A stretch of DNA of 64,000 nt from Gluconobacter cerinus (GTDB lineage Bacteria; Pseudomonadota; Alphaproteobacteria; Acetobacterales; Acetobacteraceae): assembly GCF_002723935.1 (NCBI RefSeq), contig NZ_BEWM01000001.1, positions 496,001 through 560,000 of the forward strand, given 5' to 3'. Numbering within the stretch: position 1 is the first letter of the stretch; every line of letters starts with the position of its first letter. Made by a program: the position numbers and the translations under genes. This document shows positions 61,485 through 64,000 of the stretch, piece by piece. A model generated the notes under the pieces. That model did not search any database. It was given only the letters and a program-made list of their open reading frames with translations, and was not told the DNA's origin.

Positions 61485-61511
61485 ATAAGGTCGCAATAGA
61501 GCGAATATCAC

Positions 61512-62951
61512 TCAGGAAACCAGATTGCCTTCTTTGTCCACGAGCGTGATCGGATAATCACCCGTGAAGCAGGCATCGCAGTAGCGACCTGCGCCATCCG
61601 TACGACTTTCATGACCCAGCGCCCGATAGAGGCCATCAAAGCTGATGAAGGCGAGGCTATCTACGCCGATAACGGCCGCCATTTCTTCCATCGTATGGGT
61701 TGCTGCCATCAGCTTGCTCTCTTCGGGCGTATCAATGCCATAGAAGCAAGGATGGCGCGTTGGCGGAGACGTAATGCGCATATGCACTTCCGTCGCACCG
61801 GCCGCGCGCACCATATCCACAATCTTGCGAGACGTCGTTCCACGTACAATCGAGTCATCGACCAGAACGACCCGACGTCCAGCCAGAACCGGACGATTGG
61901 CGGAATGCTTCATCTTCACGCCAAGATTTCGGATCTGATCCGTTGGCTCAATGAATGTCCGGCCGACGTAATGATTACGGATAATGCCCAGCTCAAACGG
62001 GATACCGCTCTCAGCCGCATATCCGATCGCAGACGGAACGCCAGAGTCCGGCACTGGCACGACAACATCTGCTTCGACTGCCGTCTCGCGTGCCAGCTCT
62101 GCACCGATGCGCTTGCGGGCTTCATAGACAGGCTGGCCTTCAAGCACTGAATCAGGCCTTGCAAAGTAGATGTATTCAAAAACGCAGAAGCGCCCACCCT
62201 GATCGCCAAACGGGCGAAGGGACCGAAGCCCCTCAGAGTTTATCACCACGATTTCGCCTGGCTCGATGTCCCGAACGTATTCCGCACCAATGATGTCGAG
62301 CGCACAGGTCTCACTGGAAAGAACCCAGCCACCGTTCGAATCTTCGTAACCCGGCATCCGGCCAAGAACCAGCGGACGAACGCCCAATGGGTCACGCATA
62401 CCAATCAGGCCATCATCGGGCGTCAGGGTAATGAGGGAGTAAGCCCCCTTCACCTGCTTGACGGCGTCAATGAAGCGATCGAGTACCGTGGTATAGAGGG
62501 AAATGGCGATGAGATGGATGAAGACTTCCGTATCCGTAGAGGAATGGAAGATACATCCGCGCTTCACCAGCGCTTGCTTCAGTGTGGCAGAGTTGGTCAG
62601 ATTTCCGTTATGGGCAACGGCCAGACCACCGAACTCGTAATCCGCATACAGCGGCTGCACATTCCGGACATGCGTTCCGCCTGTGGTGGCGTATCGGTTA
62701 TGACCGATGGCAACACTTCCAGGCAGCGTTGCCATGACACGGCTGTCTCCGAAGACATCACCAACCAACCCCAGACCTTTATGCTGATGGAACCGTTCGT
62801 TATCGAAACTGACGATTCCGGCAGCTTCCTGACCACGATGCTGAAGCGCATGGAGTCCAAGAGCGGTCAGGGCAGACGCATCAGGCACGCCCCAGACGCC
62901 GAAAACGCCACATTCCTCGTAAGGACGGTTAAGAGTATCGGAGGCAGTCAT
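61512..62951 (-). CDS. purF: Amidophosphoribosyltransferase
   Basis: A 479-residue enzyme of purine synthesis that makes phosphoribosylamine from PRPP and glutamine. After a short propeptide the nucleophile Cys is in PYEECGVFGVWG. The glutaminase domain has IGHNRYATTGGTHVRNVQPL; the PRPP domain has VVLVDDSIVRGTTSRKIVDMVR; the C-terminus has YCDACFTGDYPI. ATG 62951 is chosen; longer frames lack family similarity. It follows cvpA by 25 bases, the classical cvpA-purF order. Confidence 0.97.
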   Translation of the reverse strand: MTASDTLNRPYEECGVFGVWGVPDASALTALGLHALQHRGQEAAGIVSFDNERFHQHKGLGLVGDVFGDSRVMATLPGSVAIGHNRYATTGGTHVRNVQPLYADYEFGGLAVAHNGNLTNSATLKQALVKRGCIFHSSTDTEVFIHLIAISLYTTVLDRFIDAVKQVKGAYSLITLTPDDGLIGMRDPLGVRPLVLGRMPGYEDSNGGWVLSSETCALDIIGAEYVRDIEPGEIVVINSEGLRSLRPFGDQGGRFCVFEYIYFARPDSVLEGQPVYEARKRIGAELARETAVEADVVVPVPDSGVPSAIGYAAESGIPFELGIIRNHYVGRTFIEPTDQIRNLGVKMKHSANRPVLAGRRVVLVDDSIVRGTTSRKIVDMVRAAGATEVHMRITSPPTRHPCFYGIDTPEESKLMAATHTMEEMAAVIGVDSLAFISFDGLYRALGHESRTDGAGRYCDACFTGDYPITLVDKEGNLVS

Positions 62952-62976
62952 GCAGTTCGGCCTTTCCGGACTGGGT

Positions 62977-63540
62977 TCACAACGACGCGTCATGACCGCT
63001 TGTGGGCGGCGATGCAAGATGTGGTTGCAATGAATGTGGCAGATAACCGGCAAGTCGGGATGCTCCGGCCTCAATATATGGCCCGGTGAAGCTTCCCTGC
63101 ATCAGGTAGGAGGTCCAGGACCCGAAAAAAGACCCTGCCAGCAGATAAAGTGCGATCAGCATCACATATCCGCGCAGAATGCCGAAAATAGCGCCCAGTA
63201 TGCGATCTACGCCGCCAAAAAGAGTGCCCCTCACCGCTGCACCGACACGTCCGGCGATCGTCGTCAGGGTCAGGAGGATGACGATGAACAGGACTGCGGC
63301 GCTTGCGCTTTCCGCCAGCCAGCTCTCATGCAGATAGGGAGAGATCCATGGAACCAGGGCAGCATGGAACCGATAGGTGAGAATGACGGCCGAAGCCCAG
63401 GCGACAAGCCCGGAAAGCTCTGTGGTAAAACCGCGTGTCAGCCCCCAGAGAGCAGACAGACCAATCACGATCAGCACGCCGATATCCAGCCGGCTCAGGT
63501 CATCCGGCGAAATATGAGACAGATCTGGAAGAGAGGGCAT
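62977..63540 (-). CDS. cvpA: CvpA family membrane protein
   Basis: A 187-residue inner-membrane protein of four predicted helices. DIGVLIVIGLSALWGLTRGFTTELSGLVAWASAVIL and GGVDRILGAIFGILRGYVMLIALYLL contain the family's small-residue and Gly-Arg motifs. CvpA was named for colicin V production and is needed for resistance to bile salts and envelope stress in enterics; the molecular role is unsettled. It lies just ahead of purF and follows a small unknown gene by three bases. Confidence 0.93.
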   Translation of the reverse strand: MPSLPDLSHISPDDLSRLDIGVLIVIGLSALWGLTRGFTTELSGLVAWASAVILTYRFHAALVPWISPYLHESWLAESASAAVLFIVILLTLTTIAGRVGAAVRGTLFGGVDRILGAIFGILRGYVMLIALYLLAGSFFGSWTSYLMQGSFTGPYIEAGASRLAGYLPHSLQPHLASPPTSGHDASL

Positions 63541-63543
63541 GGC

Positions 63544-63846
63544 TCAGGGCAATTTGGTGGAACGATAGTGGCCGCCTTTACGCGGACGGATGCCATTAGC
63601 ACGAAGTTCTTCCGCAAGGCGGATTCTTTCGTTCAGTTCTGCCCAGACCTGATCGCCTTCAACGCCGCGGGCTTTCCATACCTTCTCAAGAAGACCGACG
63701 AAAGCCGCGCTTTCACGGACCAAACCGGCGCGATCATTGACCATGACATGCAGAACGCAGTTTGAAGCCGAATTGCCCAGCCGGGTCGCCAGTTTCGTGA
63801 CTTTGCGGGTTTTCCGGAATGGGAGAAGGTCTTCCTTAAGCGGCAT
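63544..63846 (-). CDS. Small basic protein of unknown function
   Basis: A 100-residue soluble protein with no signal peptide, rich in Lys/Arg and predicted to be helical. The N-terminus is basic (LKEDLLPFRKTRKVTKLATRLGNS) and the C-terminus ends in basic RPRKGGHYRSTKLP. I do not recognise the family. ATG 63846 is favoured because the longer frame (63900) runs through the large hairpin at 63857-63895. Three bases separate its stop from the cvpA start, so it is probably co-transcribed with cvpA-purF. Confidence 0.6.
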   Translation of the reverse strand: MPLKEDLLPFRKTRKVTKLATRLGNSASNCVLHVMVNDRAGLVRESAAFVGLLEKVWKARGVEGDQVWAELNERIRLAEELRANGIRPRKGGHYRSTKLP

Positions 63847-63856
63847 CACTATATGA

Positions 63857-63895
63857 TGAGGGTGATGGCCTATGGACGCAAGGCCATCACCCTCA
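63857..63895 (-). terminator. Long hairpin between thiC and the next gene
   Basis: TGAGGGTGATGGCC (63857-63870) and GGCCATCACCCTCA (63882-63895) form a perfect 14-bp stem with an 11-base loop, 18 bases after the thiC stop. No U-tract follows, so its role as terminator or leader structure is not certain. Confidence 0.55.
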
Positions 63896-63913
63896 ATCAT
63901 TCCGCGTCAGGTG

Positions 63914-64000
63914 TTATTCCGCAATCGTTTCCACTTCATTTTCCGGAACATAAAGTTTTGCACCATGTTCCTGAAAGACTTCACTCATCTGCGCCATACC
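63914..64000 (-). CDS. thiC: Phosphomethylpyrimidine synthase (C-terminal fragment)
   Basis: Only the last 28 codons are visible, cut by the window edge. The translated tail has GMAQMSEVFQEHGAKLYVPE and ends near VETIAE, a C-terminal layout matching ThiC, which makes HMP-P from aminoimidazole ribotide in thiamine synthesis. The call rests on this short segment and is not certain. If it is right, thiD is far away in the same window rather than adjacent. Confidence 0.55.
   Translation of the reverse strand, partial: GMAQMSEVFQEHGAKLYVPENEVETIAE

Noticed and set aside
1-64000. Search for CRISPR arrays, IS elements, phage genes and attachment repeats
   Set aside because: No regular direct repeats with spacers, no transposase or integrase frames and no long terminal inverted repeats were seen; the window looks like stable core chromosome.

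Overview
The window is one chromosomal segment of an alphaproteobacterium, most likely an acetic acid bacterium (Acetobacteraceae, probably Gluconobacter or a close relative). The evidence is protein-level resemblance, a fused IspDF, a SAM-II riboswitch in front of metZ, the secA-prsA-argJ and yebC-ruvCAB-ybgC-tolQRAB-pal-cpoB-tilS-ftsH-glmM gene orders, and a single-subunit NDH-2 NADH dehydrogenase. The genus is an inference. I see no insertion sequence, prophage, CRISPR array or rRNA. It reads as stable core chromosome with a few unexplained pieces.

Layout. 0-6.4 kb: metallo-beta-lactamase-fold hydrolase, ankyrin protein coupled to hisC, a possible structured RNA, a small coiled-coil protein, a glycosyltransferase, an M29 aminopeptidase and a secreted protein. 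6.4-9.1 kb: fliJ and fliI (minus strand), divergent from a CtrA-type regulator whose phosphoacceptor Asp is replaced by Glu. 9.1-26.6 kb: a long minus-strand run, secA > yebC > ruvCAB > ybgC > tolQRAB > pal > cpoB > tilS > ftsH > glmM > thiD. It joins protein export, Holliday junction processing and the complete Tol-Pal envelope machine with tRNA modification, membrane proteolysis and amino-sugar synthesis. 26.8-35 kb (plus strand): periplasmic foldase, argJ, ndh, a 2OG-Fe dioxygenase-like protein, a secreted protein, then metZ under a SAM-II riboswitch, apaG and ispDF. A tRNA-Gly(CCC) lies on the minus strand between the last secreted protein and metZ.

35-47.6 kb (minus strand): a 42-residue membrane peptide, an ATP12-family chaperone, two large AsmA/YhdP-like envelope proteins, an RluC/D-type pseudouridine synthase, rarA, a peroxiredoxin, small exported proteins, a pair of related exported proteins, and aat. 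47.7-50.3 kb: small membrane protein, MAPEG, EcsC, exported and EVE-domain proteins. 50.3-55.9 kb: ccmCDEFGHI for cytochrome c maturation (ccmA and ccmB are absent from the window), ending in a coupled zinc-ribbon membrane protein. 56-61.4 kb: fumC, an S10-type carboxypeptidase and a complete bacteriophytochrome histidine kinase. 61.5-64 kb (minus strand): thiC 3' end, a small unknown gene, cvpA and purF.

The most notable observations are the CtrA homologue with Glu at position 51 and a degraded acidic pocket, beside flagellar genes and a near-consensus CtrA box; a candidate three-way-junction RNA after hisC; a Tat-like signal on TolB; the paired inverted repeats between aat and a small membrane protein; and the 42-residue peptide gene at 35.2 kb. 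Everything was read by eye, with no database search or folding program.
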